NCBI GenBank assembly: GCA_934515035.1 | Contig: CAKSXP010000018.1 | Coordinates: forward strand, 1-15,205 | DNA from: an uncultured Oscillospiraceae bacterium | Lineage (GTDB): Bacteria; Bacillota; Clostridia; Oscillospirales; Oscillospiraceae | Length of the DNA: 15,205 nt | Direction: 5' to 3' | In this document: positions 6,609 through 13,622 of the stretch, piece by piece | How the letters are laid out: each line of letters begins with the position of its first letter | Numbering within the stretch: the stretch's first letter is position 1 | Notes under the pieces: model-generated | Databases searched by the model: none | What the model saw: only the letters and a program-made list of their open reading frames with translations | What the model was told of the DNA's origin: nothing | Position numbers and translations under genes: made by a program

Positions 6609-7170
6609 GGAAGGGCTGAAGCTGGCGTCCCTCGAGCGCCGCCGAGACGGTGTCCTCTATCAGGTCGAAGTCCGCGACAAGCGAGCGCTCCTTTTTAACG
6701 GGATCATCCTGATAGAAGGGGACAAAATAAATGTTTCTGCGCGCCATCAGTGCGCCGATATTTTTTGCGTTTGCCGCAAGGCCGTCGTTGGTCGAGACCG
6801 CGATGACGACGGGGCGGCCGTTCCGCAGATGGGCTTTCGCCGCCATCGTGACGCTGCTGTCGGTGATGCCGCAGGCAAGCTTTGCAAGCGTGTTGCCCGT
6901 GCACGGCGCTATGACAAGTACATCCAGAAGGCCCTTCGGGCCGATAGGCTCCGCCTGGGCGACGGTGCTGATTATCCCGTGCTCGGACAGCCCGGACAGC
7001 ATGGTGCGGAAGTATTCGGCGCGGCCGAAACGCGTGTCGGTGGAATATGCGTTCTCGCTCATGATGGGCCAGAGGTCATATTCTCCGGACATGCGGGATG
7101 CGGCAGCCATGGCCCTGTCGAACGTACAGTATGATCCGGTCAAGGCCAGACCAACTTTAAGATTACTCAT
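6595..7170 (-). CDS. dpaB: Dipicolinate synthase subunit B (SpoVFB)
   Basis: The flavoprotein-like subunit of dipicolinate synthase, made in the mother cell late in sporulation. With DpaA it converts the dihydrodipicolinate-pathway intermediate to dipicolinic acid, which is loaded into the spore core as the Ca2+ chelate and gives heat resistance. The 191 residues compare with about 200 in Bacillus. They start with the Rossmann-like KVGLALTGSYCTFDRA and contain DVLVIAPCTGNTLAKLACGITD (83-104) and GRPVVIAVSTNDGLAANAKN, typical of this flavoprotein family. The ATG at 7168-7170 follows AAAGGAG, only 1 bp after the dpaA stop, so the pair is one operon. Its last 14 bp overlap the end of the convergent thioesterase gene. 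The asd-dapG genes that follow in B. subtilis are absent here. Confidence 0.95.
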   Translation of the reverse strand: MSNLKVGLALTGSYCTFDRAMAAASRMSGEYDLWPIMSENAYSTDTRFGRAEYFRTMLSGLSEHGIISTVAQAEPIGPKGLLDVLVIAPCTGNTLAKLACGITDSSVTMAAKAHLRNGRPVVIAVSTNDGLAANAKNIGALMARRNIYFVPFYQDDPVKKERSLVADFDLIEDTVSAALEGRQLQPFLIGR

Positions 7171-7171
7171 G

Positions 7172-8020
7172 TTAGCTCCTTTCTGCTATTATGTTTCCGA
7201 TCGTGTCGAGTATCATTCCGGCGGCGGAGCGGGGCGATGCCTCTCCGGGCAGGGAAAGCGCCCAAAGCGCCCGGACGCCGAGGCGTGCAGCGGCGGCAAA
7301 GTCCATTCCGCCGGGCTTTGAGGCAAGGTCCATGCACAGCGCTCCGGGACTGAGCTGCGCCAGCTCCCGCTCGCCGAGGACGGGCGCGGGTACGGTGTTG
7401 ACGACTATGTCGAATTTCCCAAGGCCATTTAGCGTCCGCGTGTCCATAATGTCATAGCCCAGCACCTCGCACCACGCCATATCCTCAAAGCTGCGCGAGG
7501 AAACGGTGACATATGCGCCGAGCGCGGAGAGCTTCTGCGCCAGCAGCTTCCCGATGCGGCCAAAGCCGGTGATGAGAACGCGGCTGCGCCAGAGCGTTAT
7601 GGAGGTGTTCTGCATCAGCAGGGCCACGGCGCCCTCCGCTGTGGCGGCGGCGTTGTAGATTGCCAGCTCCTCCCGGTTGAAATAGTCCACAAGGTTCAGC
7701 CCGTGGCGCTCTGCGGCACAGCGCGTGTGCTCGTCGATCTTTCCGGCCGCGACGAGGGAACGCGGCTCTATCGCGGAAATTATCTCATCTATGGCATATT
7801 CACCCGCCGAGAGCGGCGCGTTGAGCAGTCCGCGCTGTGCGCACACCGGAAGCGGCAGAAGAACGCAGTCCGCGCCGTGAAGGGCTTCTCCCAGACTCTG
7901 AGCACAGGTGATGCCTTCCGCGAGCTCCAGCGCGAAGGGAGCGACATCGTGCCCGGAAAGGCTCAGCAGCGCGCACGCCTCGGCGAAGCGGAGATCGCCG
8001 CCGATCACTGCAAATTTCAT
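7172..8020 (-). CDS. dpaA: Dipicolinate synthase subunit A (SpoVFA)
   Basis: The dehydrogenase-like subunit of dipicolinate synthase. The 282 residues compare with about 297 in B. subtilis. It starts MKFAVIGGDLRFAEA, the family's N-terminal nucleotide-fold motif, and has a second Rossmann fold at LITGFGRIGKLLAQKLSALG (149-168; G152, G154, G157) followed by VTVSSRS, an NADP-type ending. The ATG at 8018-8020 is chosen because the family N-terminus begins there, AGGATGTGAGG precedes it, and a sigma-K-type promoter lies 32-59 bp upstream; a frame extension to 8245 would run through that promoter and a terminator hairpin. It is first in the dpaAB operon. Having dpaAB marks a spore-former other than the Clostridium sensu stricto species that lack these genes and use EtfA. 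Confidence 0.95.
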   Translation of the reverse strand: MKFAVIGGDLRFAEACALLSLSGHDVAPFALELAEGITCAQSLGEALHGADCVLLPLPVCAQRGLLNAPLSAGEYAIDEIISAIEPRSLVAAGKIDEHTRCAAERHGLNLVDYFNREELAIYNAAATAEGAVALLMQNTSITLWRSRVLITGFGRIGKLLAQKLSALGAYVTVSSRSFEDMAWCEVLGYDIMDTRTLNGLGKFDIVVNTVPAPVLGERELAQLSPGALCMDLASKPGGMDFAAAARLGVRALWALSLPGEASPRSAAGMILDTIGNIIAERS

Positions 8021-8051
8021 AAACCTCACATCCTTAAAACATATTTCGATA

Positions 8052-8079
8052 TATTCTATGCCGGAGGGCAAAACTAGTG
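8052..8079 (-). promoter_or_regulatory. Sigma-K-type sporulation promoter of dpaAB
   Basis: On the minus strand the -10 CATAGAATA (8052-8060) fits the sigma-K consensus CATANNNTA perfectly. The -35 CAC (AC complement at 8077-8078) lies 16 bp upstream, the standard spacing. dpaAB is a classic mother-cell sigma-K target, so sequence and gene function agree. Expected start near 8044, giving a leader of about 24 nt. The -35 directly abuts the T-run of the hairpin at 8092-8117, which would insulate it from upstream readthrough. Confidence 0.8.
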
Positions 8080-8088
8080 AAAAAAAGC

Positions 8089-8117
8089 AAACGGAAAGCC
8101 GATTTTTCGGCTTTCCG
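8089..8117. repeat. 29-bp hairpin repeat, copy 1 (possible minus-strand terminator)
   Basis: CGGAAAGCCGA (8092-8102) pairs with TCGGCTTTCCG (8107-8117) around a TTTT loop. The 29 bp from 8089 to 8117 are identical to 8322-8350. On the minus strand the stem is followed by TTTGC and seven T, so this copy can terminate transcripts heading toward dpaA. On the plus strand no T-run follows. Confidence 0.8.
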
Positions 8118-8324
8118 CTGACGCTGCTAAAAAAGCCCCCTGGGCTTTTTAAGCAACAGGATGCAGTCCGCTGCGCGCACTCGTTGCCCGCTGAAAGCGG
8201 ATAACTTGCACACTTACGGACTGAGAAGTATTTTATCCGACGCACATGTCGCCGGATAAAATGAAACAGACCTCATTCGCGCCTGCGGGCGCGAACTCTG
8301 CGAGGCATTGACAGTAAAGTGAAA
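8118..8324 (+). ncRNA. Candidate structured RNA or leader between duplicated hairpins
   Basis: No coding sequence is seen from 8021 to 8433. Four further stems lie between the two 29-bp hairpin copies. They are AAAAAGCCC/GGGCTTTTT (8130-8150); CAGTCCG/CGGACTG (8164-8170 with 8217-8223) enclosing CCGCT-GAA-AGCGG (8188-8200); ATTTTATCC/GGATAAAAT (8230-8238 with 8254-8262), with a possible inner GAC/GTC; and TTCGCGCC/GGCGCGAA (8276-8295). A strong plus-strand terminator follows, then the deacetylase gene at 8434. This fits either a free-standing RNA or a leader that controls the deacetylase by attenuation. No known riboswitch class was recognised and no clear promoter was found, so the strand and its status as an RNA are inference. 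Confidence 0.35.
8130..8150. terminator. Bidirectional intrinsic-terminator-like hairpin
   Basis: AAAAAGCCC (8130-8138), loop CCT, GGGCTTTTT (8142-8150). The A/T-rich outer part gives a T-run on both strands. Beyond one mismatch the stem can extend with GCT/AGC. It has no gene ending next to it on either strand, which is odd. Confidence 0.55.
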
Positions 8325-8357
8325 CGGAAAGCCGATTTTTCGGCTTTCCGTTTTTTT
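8325..8357 (+). terminator. Strong intrinsic terminator (hairpin repeat copy 2)
   Basis: CGGAAAGCCGA (8325-8335), loop TTTT, TCGGCTTTCCG (8340-8350), then seven T (8351-8357): a textbook plus-strand terminator. It stands 76 bp upstream of the deacetylase ATG, with no plus-strand protein gene before it, so it ends some non-coding transcript or works as an attenuator. The core is the second copy of the 29-bp repeat (8322-8350). Confidence 0.8.
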
Positions 8358-8433
8358 GTTCAGTCATTTTTGATTTAATTGCCAAAATGATTTGCGCCGT
8401 TTCGGGCAAACTGATGATCGAGAGTGATGCAAA

Positions 8434-9258
8434 ATGAAAAAAACGATCCTTATCCTTATTCTATGCTGTCTGCTGGCCCTGCCGGTCATCGCGGACGGCG
8501 CAAACGAGACGGAAGCCGTCCGGCTCCCGATCGTTATGTACCACCATATGTCGCCCAAGGCGCGGCTATGGGGCGATTATGTCATTTCGCCCGAGCAGTT
8601 TGAATCCGACCTGCAATATCTTCGTGCGCAGGGATATACGCCGATCTCGACGGCGGAACTGTTTGCATGGTACGACGGCACGGGAACTCTGCCAGAAAAG
8701 CCCGTTATGATAACCTTTGACGACGGCTATGAGAGCACCTATGTATATGCAAAGCCGCTGCTCGAACAATACGGCATGCCCTCCGTCGTCAGCATCATCG
8801 GCTCCGTCGCCCAGCAATACAGCGATACGCCGGACCATATGCTGGACTATTCCCACATGAGCTGGGAGGCTGCCGCGGATACGGACGCCGGCGGACTGAT
8901 GGAGGTGCAGTGTCACACATGGAACATGCACAAGCTGGAGGCCCGTCGGGGCTGCGGACCGACGAGCGGGGAGTCGGACGAGCACTATTATAACGCTCTT
9001 TCCGAGGATCTGAACAAATTCTGCCAGGCGTATGAACAGCATATCGGACACCCGTGTTCAGTCCTTGCGCTGCCCTTCGGCATGTACACGGACAGGACGC
9101 TCGACTATGCCGGCAGACTTGGCTTCCGCGCGGTGCTGACCTGCACGGAGAAGGTAAATCTGCTTACGGGCGACGAGTCCGAACTGATGGAGCTTTGCCG
9201 CTATAACCGCCCGAGCGGCATCTCGAGCGAGGCGTTCTTCGCCAAGTGGGAGAAGTGA
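8434..9258 (+). CDS. Exported polysaccharide deacetylase (NodB homology)
   Basis: A 274-residue metal-dependent carbohydrate esterase 4-type enzyme that would remove acetyl groups from cell-surface or peptidoglycan sugars outside the membrane. Residues 1-20 (MKKTILILILCCLLALPVIA) are a Sec signal peptide with a likely cleavage after VIA; the two cysteines do not form a lipobox. The NodB motifs are MITFDDG (92-98; D97 as metal ligand), a His motif CHTWNMH (160-166) and LALPFGMYTD (211-220). The early LPIVMYHHMSP (31-41) is typical of the IcaB/PgaB-like branch. The His motif is H-T-x-x-x-H, with a Met inserted compared with common H-[ST]-x-x-H. The RBS is weak (GAGAGTG). A spore-cortex or envelope role is possible given dpaAB next door, but the genes are separated by terminators. 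It ends 8 bp from the convergent methyltransferase stop. Confidence 0.9.
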   Translation: MKKTILILILCCLLALPVIADGANETEAVRLPIVMYHHMSPKARLWGDYVISPEQFESDLQYLRAQGYTPISTAELFAWYDGTGTLPEKPVMITFDDGYESTYVYAKPLLEQYGMPSVVSIIGSVAQQYSDTPDHMLDYSHMSWEAAADTDAGGLMEVQCHTWNMHKLEARRGCGPTSGESDEHYYNALSEDLNKFCQAYEQHIGHPCSVLALPFGMYTDRTLDYAGRLGFRAVLTCTEKVNLLTGDESELMELCRYNRPSGISSEAFFAKWEK

Positions 9259-9260
9259 GC

Positions 9261-9274
9261 CGCGGTTTACCGCG
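9261..9274. terminator. Small hairpin spanning convergent stops
   Basis: CGCGGT-TT-ACCGCG sits exactly between the deacetylase stop (9256-9258) and the methyltransferase stop (9267-9269), and includes the latter. It lacks a T-run on either strand, so it is at best a weak bidirectional terminator. Confidence 0.3.
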
Positions 9275-10193
9275 CCTTCGGTTCGGAATTGCGCTCCCAG
9301 AACACGCCGTTTGAGAAGCCCTGGATGCGCTTGTCCGTTTCCGCAAGCTCTATCCGCTTCTGGGCCAGCGCGCAGTAGCGCGCGCTCTGCTCGATGCAGA
9401 GAAAATGCCTTCCGAGTTTTTTCGCGGCGGCAGCAGTGCTGCCGCTGCCGGCGAAGGGGTCCAGAATAATGTCCCCTTCGCGCGATGAGGCGAGTATCAG
9501 CTTTGCCAGCAGCTTTTCCGGCTTCTGGGTCGGGTGCTCGGTGTTTTCCGCCATGGACCAGTACGGCACGGAGATATCGTCCCAGAAGTTGGATGGACAG
9601 GTGTCCCGGAATTTGCCGTCGGGCGTTTCCTCCCAGTCTTTGGGCTTTCCATCCGCGCGGTAGGGCGCAATGACCCGGCGGCGCAGGCGCACGGCGCTTC
9701 GGTCAAAATGATAGTCGTCCGAAACCGTGCAGAACCAGATGTCCTCGCAGGCGCTTTTCCAGTTCTTTGCCGCGCCGCGTCCCTTTTCGCGCTGCCATGT
9801 TATTCGTCCGCGAAGATGCAGGCGTTCTTCAAGCAGGGGGCCGATCACCATTCCGCTGCGCCAGTCGCAGCATACATAGACGGATGCGTCCTTTCTCAGC
9901 TTCGGCAGAACGGCGTCGAGCCAGCGTTCCGTGAAGGCGCGGTAATCCACGTCATTCATGCGGGCAAACCGGGCTTCGGCGTAGTTTTTGTCGAGATTAT
10001 ACGGCGGGTCGGCGATGAGGAGACCGGCAAAGCCGTCCGGAAGGGCGGCCAGCGCCTCAATACAGTCGCCGTTTATGACAGAGTCCGGCGCAAACGGAGC
10101 GCCGGGAGGCAGACAGCGGTCAAGATACAGCGCCTCATCCTCCGGAGTCAGGACGATCGTTTTGTTTCGGGGCGAACGTTCTTTCTTTTCCAT
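9267..10193 (-). CDS. Orphan site-specific DNA methyltransferase (beta-class N6-adenine/N4-cytosine)
   Basis: A 308-residue DNA methyltransferase of the N6_N4_Mtase family. The order of motifs is that of the beta class: the catalytic DPPYN (62-66) comes first, the target-recognition region lies in the middle (about 120-215, with ITWQREKGRGAAKNWK), and the SAM-binding DPFAGSGST (245-253) is near the C-terminus. NTEHPTQKP before motif I is also typical. The methylated sequence cannot be read from the protein. No restriction endonuclease is adjacent, so it looks like an orphan enzyme for regulation or protection. It starts 8 bp after the cardiolipin synthase stop with GAGGT before the ATG, so it is the last gene of the five-gene LysR-led operon. 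The stop is within a small hairpin shared with the convergent deacetylase. Confidence 0.92.
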   Translation of the reverse strand: MEKKERSPRNKTIVLTPEDEALYLDRCLPPGAPFAPDSVINGDCIEALAALPDGFAGLLIADPPYNLDKNYAEARFARMNDVDYRAFTERWLDAVLPKLRKDASVYVCCDWRSGMVIGPLLEERLHLRGRITWQREKGRGAAKNWKSACEDIWFCTVSDDYHFDRSAVRLRRRVIAPYRADGKPKDWEETPDGKFRDTCPSNFWDDISVPYWSMAENTEHPTQKPEKLLAKLILASSREGDIILDPFAGSGSTAAAAKKLGRHFLCIEQSARYCALAQKRIELAETDKRIQGFSNGVFWERNSEPKAR

Positions 10194-10201
10194 TCACTAC
10201 C

Positions 10202-11731
10202 TCACATCAGCGGCGCGAAAATGCGAAGTATCGTCAGGAAGAACCGCTTCAGACCATGCGGTCTGGGGAGACTTTTAACGGTGATCTCACGCGAGGAATC
10301 GAGCGTGTTCAGAAAATCGTCCCTGACGTCGAGCACCGCGTCTGTCCGGTACATCCAGACGGCACATTCAAAGTGGAGAAACAGACTGCGAAAATCGAGG
10401 TTGATCGTTCCGACAACGGCGGTGGAGTCGTCCGAGACAAAGTTTTTTGCATGGATGAAGCCGGGCGAGTATTCGTATATGCGCACACCCGCCTTTATCA
10501 GCGGCTCATAGTAAGAGCGCGTCAGGGCATAGACGATCTTCTTGTCGGGTATGGAGGGCGTTATGATGCGGACGTCAATGCCGCTTTTGGCCGCGAGCGT
10601 GAGCGCCTTTAGCATTTCGCTGTCGATGATGAGATACGGCGTCGTGATGTAAACGTATTTCTTCGCACGGGCGATAATATTCAGGTATATGTTTTCGCCC
10701 ACATCCTCCTCGTCGAGCGGAGTGTCGGCATAGGGCTGTACATATCCGTTTCCGGGCTTGTTCTGCGCGGGAACAAAGGCGGATATCTCCTCGTCCTGGC
10801 CGGTTATGAAGCACCACATCGAGAGGAACATTGCCGTCAGGGCGGCGGTCCCGTCGCCGTGCAGGCGTATGGCGCTGTCCTTCCAGTGGCCGAAGCGATC
10901 GAGCTCGTTTATATATTCGTCGGCGAGATTGACACCGCCGGTATAGCCGATGTTTCCGTCGATGACGCAGATCTTTCTGTGGTCGCGGTTATTGAAGCGC
11001 GAGGAGAGGATGTTGTTGAAGCGGTTGAAAACGCGGCACTTGATGCCGCGCTTCTCGACCTCCCTGAAGAAGTTTTCAGGCAGGTTGAAGAGGTTGCCGA
11101 TGTCGTCGTATATCAGCCGGACGTCCAGCCCCTCCGCGGCTTTTTCGGCAAGGATGTCATAAACGGTATGCCACATCCGTCCGTCGGCGATGATAAAATA
11201 CTCCATGAATATGAAGCGCTCCGCGCTCTTCAGGTCCTCCAGCATACGTTTGAACATATCATCTCCCAGCGGGAAATACTGCACCGCGGTGTTTTTGAAC
11301 GGGGGGATGCCGGCGTTTTCCGTGATATAGTGCGACTGCACGGCTGCGTCGGGGGCATCCATCGCAATGGCGCCGGCCGCGTTTGCCTGATAGGAAAGCA
11401 CGTGCTCCTGAATGTTCCGGGAAAGGGCTATGCGCCTGCGTTCCCAGCGGTTCGGGCGGCGCTTGCCGTAGACCAGATAAAAGAGCCCGCCGAATATCGG
11501 CAGCAGCATGATCGGTATTATCCATGCGATCTTGTATGCCGGGTTTGTGTCCGACCGGACGATGTGCATCGTAACGCCGATGGTGATGGCGATGCAGACG
11601 ATATAATAATATGCAAAATATCCGCGGAACAGCACGAACATGGATATGAGCACGAACGCCTGTATTATGACGAACAGCGCGATGGATACGACGCGGCGGG
11701 AGATATATGTTTTTTTCTTGTGTTCGTTCAT
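10202..11731 (-). CDS. cls: Cardiolipin synthase (phospholipase D family)
   Basis: A membrane enzyme that joins two phosphatidylglycerol molecules into cardiolipin and glycerol. The 509 residues match bacterial ClsA-type length. Three N-terminal hydrophobic segments (about 12-35, 39-57, 68-88) with the PLDc_N element SDTNPAYKIAWIIPIMLLPI anchor it. Two complete HKD motifs follow: H251-x-K253-x4-D258 (DHRKICVID, then GYTGG) and H427-x-K429-x4-D434 (IHAKNFVSD, then VGTINLDFRS). Both motifs are intact, so activity is expected. The ATG overlaps the stop of the upstream dehydrogenase by 4 bp (ATGA), suggesting translational coupling, and the methyltransferase follows after 8 bp. Being between a 2-hydroxyacid dehydrogenase and a DNA methyltransferase is an unusual setting for cls. 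Confidence 0.95.
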   Translation of the reverse strand: MNEHKKKTYISRRVVSIALFVIIQAFVLISMFVLFRGYFAYYYIVCIAITIGVTMHIVRSDTNPAYKIAWIIPIMLLPIFGGLFYLVYGKRRPNRWERRRIALSRNIQEHVLSYQANAAGAIAMDAPDAAVQSHYITENAGIPPFKNTAVQYFPLGDDMFKRMLEDLKSAERFIFMEYFIIADGRMWHTVYDILAEKAAEGLDVRLIYDDIGNLFNLPENFFREVEKRGIKCRVFNRFNNILSSRFNNRDHRKICVIDGNIGYTGGVNLADEYINELDRFGHWKDSAIRLHGDGTAALTAMFLSMWCFITGQDEEISAFVPAQNKPGNGYVQPYADTPLDEEDVGENIYLNIIARAKKYVYITTPYLIIDSEMLKALTLAAKSGIDVRIITPSIPDKKIVYALTRSYYEPLIKAGVRIYEYSPGFIHAKNFVSDDSTAVVGTINLDFRSLFLHFECAVWMYRTDAVLDVRDDFLNTLDSSREITVKSLPRPHGLKRFFLTILRIFAPLM

Positions 11732-12696
11732 TTGTCGGAATTCCTGTAACCGGTGCTGCGGTCGACGATGTTTATCAGCGGCTCGCCGTTTATATAGGCC
11801 CGAAGGTTACGGACAAGGATGTCCTTTACCCGGACAACGACGGAGGGCGTGCGCCAGCCGCCGGAGACATGCGGAGTTATCAGAATATTGCGCGCTTTCC
11901 ACAGCGGATCGTCCTCCGGCAGAGGCTCGGGAACGGCAACGTCAAGTCCCGCGCCGCGCAGATGTCCGCAGTCGAGAGCGCGGACAAGAGCGCTCTGGTC
12001 GATGGCCGTGCCCCGCCCGACGTTTATAAGAACGGAGCCCTTTTTCATAAGGAAAAGACGGCGCTCATCCATTATGTTCGCGGTTTCCCGGTTATTGGGA
12101 AGGCACATTATGACGGCGTCCGCGCGGGGCAGAAGCTCGTCGAGCATCTCCGTCGGATAAAGCTCGTCGCAGTATTCGGGCTTGTTCATGTTGCTGCGGC
12201 GCAGCCCGATGACATAGGCGCCCAGCGCCTTGAGCCGACGGGCCGTGTTCCCGCCAAGATCGCCCAGACCGAGGATGAGAACGGTCGAGCCATCAACCGT
12301 TTCCGCGGTGCTCCGAGGCGCCCACCGGCAGGCGAGCGTATCGCAGTGATAGTTCAGCATGTCGCGCTTGAGGAGCAGCAGCATTGCAAGCACATGCTCG
12401 CTTATGGCGGGTCCGTAGGCTCCGGTGCCGTTCGTCACAATAACGCCCTCGGGAACGACGTCCATATAGCCGTCCGTTCCGGCGGAGCATATCTGCATCC
12501 ATTCAAGCTTTTCGCAGAATTTCAGCATCTCGGGCGGTACATTGCCGAGTATGACATCCGCGTCCCGGAGAGCTTCGGGCTCCGCGGTATATTGGGGGTA
12601 GATGCACCACTCCGCGTCCGGCGCTATGGCGCGGACCTCGCCGATCTGCTCGGGGGTCAGGGGAGAGGACATGACAATTTTTTTCGGGTATCTCAT
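11728..12696 (-). CDS. D-isomer-specific 2-hydroxyacid dehydrogenase, probably NADP-dependent
   Basis: A 322-residue oxidoreductase of the D-2-hydroxyacid dehydrogenase family, which interconverts 2-keto acids and D-2-hydroxy acids. The Rossmann motif is LGLGDLGGNTARRLKALG (142-159; G143-x-G145-x-x-G148). The second strand ends IGLRRS, so Arg166/Arg167 replace the usual Asp, which points to NADP(H). The catalytic residues are visible: Arg228 in NVGRGTAID, Glu257 in DVAVPEP and His276 in ITPHVSGG. The ATG at 12694-12696 is preferred because GAGGTG lies at the right distance; an in-frame GTG at 12705 overlaps that RBS. It lies 26 bp after the second LysR gene and is ATGA-coupled to cls. The substrate is unknown, and the LysR genes suggest inducible expression. 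Confidence 0.9.
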   Translation of the reverse strand: MRYPKKIVMSSPLTPEQIGEVRAIAPDAEWCIYPQYTAEPEALRDADVILGNVPPEMLKFCEKLEWMQICSAGTDGYMDVVPEGVIVTNGTGAYGPAISEHVLAMLLLLKRDMLNYHCDTLACRWAPRSTAETVDGSTVLILGLGDLGGNTARRLKALGAYVIGLRRSNMNKPEYCDELYPTEMLDELLPRADAVIMCLPNNRETANIMDERRLFLMKKGSVLINVGRGTAIDQSALVRALDCGHLRGAGLDVAVPEPLPEDDPLWKARNILITPHVSGGWRTPSVVVRVKDILVRNLRAYINGEPLINIVDRSTGYRNSDK

Positions 12697-12722
12697 ATTT
12701 GTCACCTCATAGCTTAATATCG

Positions 12723-13622
12723 TCAGTTTTCAGTGAAAGAAAACGCTTCTGCAATGCATGAGCACAGCTCGTCGGTAAGCGGGTTCTCGTCGAACCGCCT
12801 GCGGGCGCAGACAAGCCGGCTTCTGATCGGGAGCGTGTGGCTCCCAAGGCCCGTAACGCGCGCGATAACGCTGAAGTTGGAGTCCGAAAGGGCGCAGCCG
12901 CGTCCCATATGCATCTCGGCAAGCAGGGAAGCCAGGTTGGGCAGAAGCTCGACCTTCTGCGGCGAGAGGCCGAGATCATCGCGCTCCCTCGCGCTTATGA
13001 GCTTGCTTTCGAGCGGACTCCACTCCCAGGCGGAGGTCATATAAAGAGGCTCGTTCCAGCAGCATTTCCAGCCGTCTTGTCCGCCAAACCGGCTGATGGC
13101 TTCAAGCGGGGCATGGATGCGGACATCCTCCCAGGCGACGGGCACGGCGTCGATATCGCGGTGGTTGGGCTTCTGCCCCTCGGAAAACAGAGCGGCGTCC
13201 AGAGAGCCGCCCAGCAGGCCGGAAAGTATCGCGTCGTTCGCGTTGTGCTCGATGCGGAAGTGTGTACCGGGATTCCGGCGGTAAAACTCCTCAAGGACCG
13301 GGGCAAGCTTTCCAAAGGGGTCTATCCATTCGGAAAGACCGAGACGGAAGCTCCGGGAAACACGGTCGTTGGAGGCGCGGATGCTGTCATAAATCTCTTC
13401 GAGCTCCGCGAATGAGTCGGAAAACAGCGCTTTGTAGTATTCCCCCGCCTCGGTCAGCGATATGGCCGGGGCGCGCTCCATGAGCCGGATGCCCAGTTCG
13501 TTTTCAAGCAGGGAAACGTATTTGCTCACGGCCTGCTGAGACAGAAACAGCTCCTCGGCCGCTTTCGTAAAGCTCAGCGTGTCCGCGGTTTTAAGGAAAC
13601 AGAGGATCTGCGTATCCGTCAT
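12723..13622 (-). CDS. LysR-family transcriptional regulator (second of a coupled pair)
   Basis: A 299-residue LysR-type regulator. Residues 1-60 form the winged helix-turn-helix (CFLKTADTLSFTKAAEELFLSQQAVSKYVSLLENELGIRLMER, with LTEAG closing the wing), followed by a linker helix (about 60-90). The effector-binding domain starts at FRLGLSEWIDPFGKLAPVLEEF and includes GSLDAALFSEG, the usual hinge-strand pattern. The ligand is not readable. The start overlaps the stop of the upstream LysR gene as ATGA, and GGAAGGAAG precedes it within that gene. It leads into the 2-hydroxyacid dehydrogenase gene after 26 bp. The pair share the order of motifs but little identity outside the HTH, so they do not look like a very recent duplication. 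Confidence 0.93.
   Translation of the reverse strand: MTDTQILCFLKTADTLSFTKAAEELFLSQQAVSKYVSLLENELGIRLMERAPAISLTEAGEYYKALFSDSFAELEEIYDSIRASNDRVSRSFRLGLSEWIDPFGKLAPVLEEFYRRNPGTHFRIEHNANDAILSGLLGGSLDAALFSEGQKPNHRDIDAVPVAWEDVRIHAPLEAISRFGGQDGWKCCWNEPLYMTSAWEWSPLESKLISARERDDLGLSPQKVELLPNLASLLAEMHMGRGCALSDSNFSVIARVTGLGSHTLPIRSRLVCARRRFDENPLTDELCSCIAEAFSFTEN

Noticed and set aside
8021..8245. N-terminal extension of DpaA by 75 residues
   Set aside because: It would translate through the sigma-K promoter and a terminator hairpin; the known family N-terminus starts at 8020.
8309..8314. TTGACA on the plus strand as a -35 for the deacetylase
   Set aside because: No -10 box at 16-18 bp; the terminator hairpin lies there instead.
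8089..8350. IS200/IS605-type element, because of paired hairpins at both ends
   Set aside because: No transposase or accessory gene between the hairpins and only about 260 bp; kept only as a repeat observation.
9427..9445. Perfect 9-bp inverted repeat inside the methyltransferase gene
   Set aside because: It encodes the SAM-binding Gly/Ser/Ala-rich stretch; codon repetition explains the symmetry.
12697..12705. GTG at 12705 as the start of the 2-hydroxyacid dehydrogenase
   Set aside because: It overlaps the GAGGTG that serves as RBS for the ATG at 12696, and nothing suitable lies upstream of it.
10859..12717. Long plus-strand open frames across cls and the dehydrogenase
   Set aside because: Both are shadows of well-identified minus-strand genes; their products have no domain pattern.
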